From NCBI GenBank assembly GCA_000620185.1, contig KK211087.1, positions 405,373 through 469,372 on the forward strand: DNA of 64,000 nucleotides, given 5' to 3'. The first letter of the stretch is position 1, and every line of letters starts with the position of its first letter. The notes under the pieces were generated by a model. It was given only the letters and a program-made list of their open reading frames with translations, was not told the origin of the DNA and searched no databases. Source of the stretch: Geodermatophilaceae bacterium URHB0062 (lineage in GTDB: Bacteria > Actinomycetota > Actinomycetes > Mycobacteriales > Geodermatophilaceae). Shown here one piece after another: positions 63,735-64,000 of the stretch. The position numbers and the translations under genes were made by a program.

Positions 63735-64000
63735 GTGTCCGTTCCCGACTCGAGACCGGCCCTGGTGGGCCGACGCGAGGAGTGCGACCGGCTCAGCGGC
63801 CTCCTCGCCACCGCCAGGTCCGGCCACAGCCAGGTCGTGGTGCTGCGCGGAGAGGCCGGCATCGGCAAGACCGCGCTGCTGGAGTTCCTCCGGGACCGCG
63901 CCGCCGGCTGCGGGATCGCCACGGCGGCCGGGGTCGAGTCCGAGATGGAGCTGGTCTTCGCGGGACTGCACCAGTTGTGCAGCCCCTACCTGGACCGGCT
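63735..64000 (+). CDS. LuxR-family large ATP-binding regulator, 5' part
   Basis: The frame is open from GTG 63735 to the right edge (88 residues seen). It begins with LVGRREECDRLSGLLATA and the Walker A GEAGIGKTALLEFLRD, then SEMELVFAGLHQLCSPYLD, which is the start of the LAL-type regulators (MalT/LuxR with an N-terminal AAA ATPase). The HTH at the C-terminus is outside the window. It is divergent from the MBL hydrolase gene and may regulate it. Confidence 0.8.
   Translation, partial: MSVPDSRPALVGRREECDRLSGLLATARSGHSQVVVLRGEAGIGKTALLEFLRDRAAGCGIATAAGVESEMELVFAGLHQLCSPYLDR

Overview
The window is about 72% GC, densely coded and uses many GTG starts. Its gene families point to an aerobic, high-GC actinobacterium: RbpA, GarA, FtsR-type MerR, DUF5999, a Ppm/Lnt pair, a LexA box of the TCGAAC-N4-GTTCGA type, and a remnant of a mycothiol-type maleylpyruvate isomerase. 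The overall style fits Geodermatophilaceae (Blastococcus, Geodermatophilus, Modestobacter), but that placement is an inference. There is no rRNA, tRNA, CRISPR array, intact transposase or prophage.

Layout. 1-4 kb: the end of an M24 peptidase, an Lrp/AsnC regulator, a LexA-boxed radical SAM gene interrupted by a 158-residue mini-intein, and an HtrA-like protease. 4-8.4 kb: an unassigned recombinase-like protein, a YbdK-type carboxylate-amine ligase, a DUF6636 lipoprotein, a PlsC acyltransferase and a GNAT enzyme. 8.5-15.5 kb: a lysine-degradation locus (kamA divergent from kdd - amidohydrolase - kamD - kamE - kal) that resembles the anaerobic lysine fermentation route but lacks kce. 15.5-23.9 kb: a small Cys-rich membrane protein, lnt-ppm-fxsA, rbpA with a SigR/SigH-type promoter, an MFS permease coupled to thymidine kinase, a GDPD, a zinc-finger protein and a small lipoprotein. 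23.9-24.9 kb: about 1 kb without an intact gene, holding three copies of a CGTCAC-N-GTGACG palindrome, a 14-bp tandem repeat and a frameshifted maleylpyruvate isomerase remnant. 24.9-28.9 kb: two divergent DppB/DppC-type permeases, a VOC protein, a LysE exporter and an M50-like membrane protease. 29-35.8 kb: a GH65 phosphorylase with a beta-phosphoglucomutase, PEBP, GNAT, CoaA, DUF5999 and DinB genes.

36-48.3 kb is a conserved actinobacterial block, all on the minus strand: EF-G2, pgsA, DUF881, small basic protein, DUF881, gcvH, garA, ftsR-like merR, bifunctional nuclease, merR, gcvP. From pgsA onward the order matches what I recall of M. tuberculosis Rv1822-Rv1832. It links membrane lipid synthesis, division-related regulation and glycine cleavage with the GarA metabolic switch. 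Two DinB genes follow gcvP; the first has an amber stop at codon 13.

48.3-57 kb is a stress and signalling region: an MFS permease fused to a universal stress protein domain, a divergent free Usp, a NarL-type sensor kinase whose 3' end overlaps an antisense receiver-only regulator, a LuxR-type response regulator and a PAS-GGDEF-EAL protein. 57-62.4 kb is a sugar ABC operon with the YtfQRT-YjfF composition, ending in a 6-phospho-3-hexuloisomerase-like SIS gene. The window closes with an MBL-fold hydrolase and the start of a large ATP-binding LuxR-type regulator.
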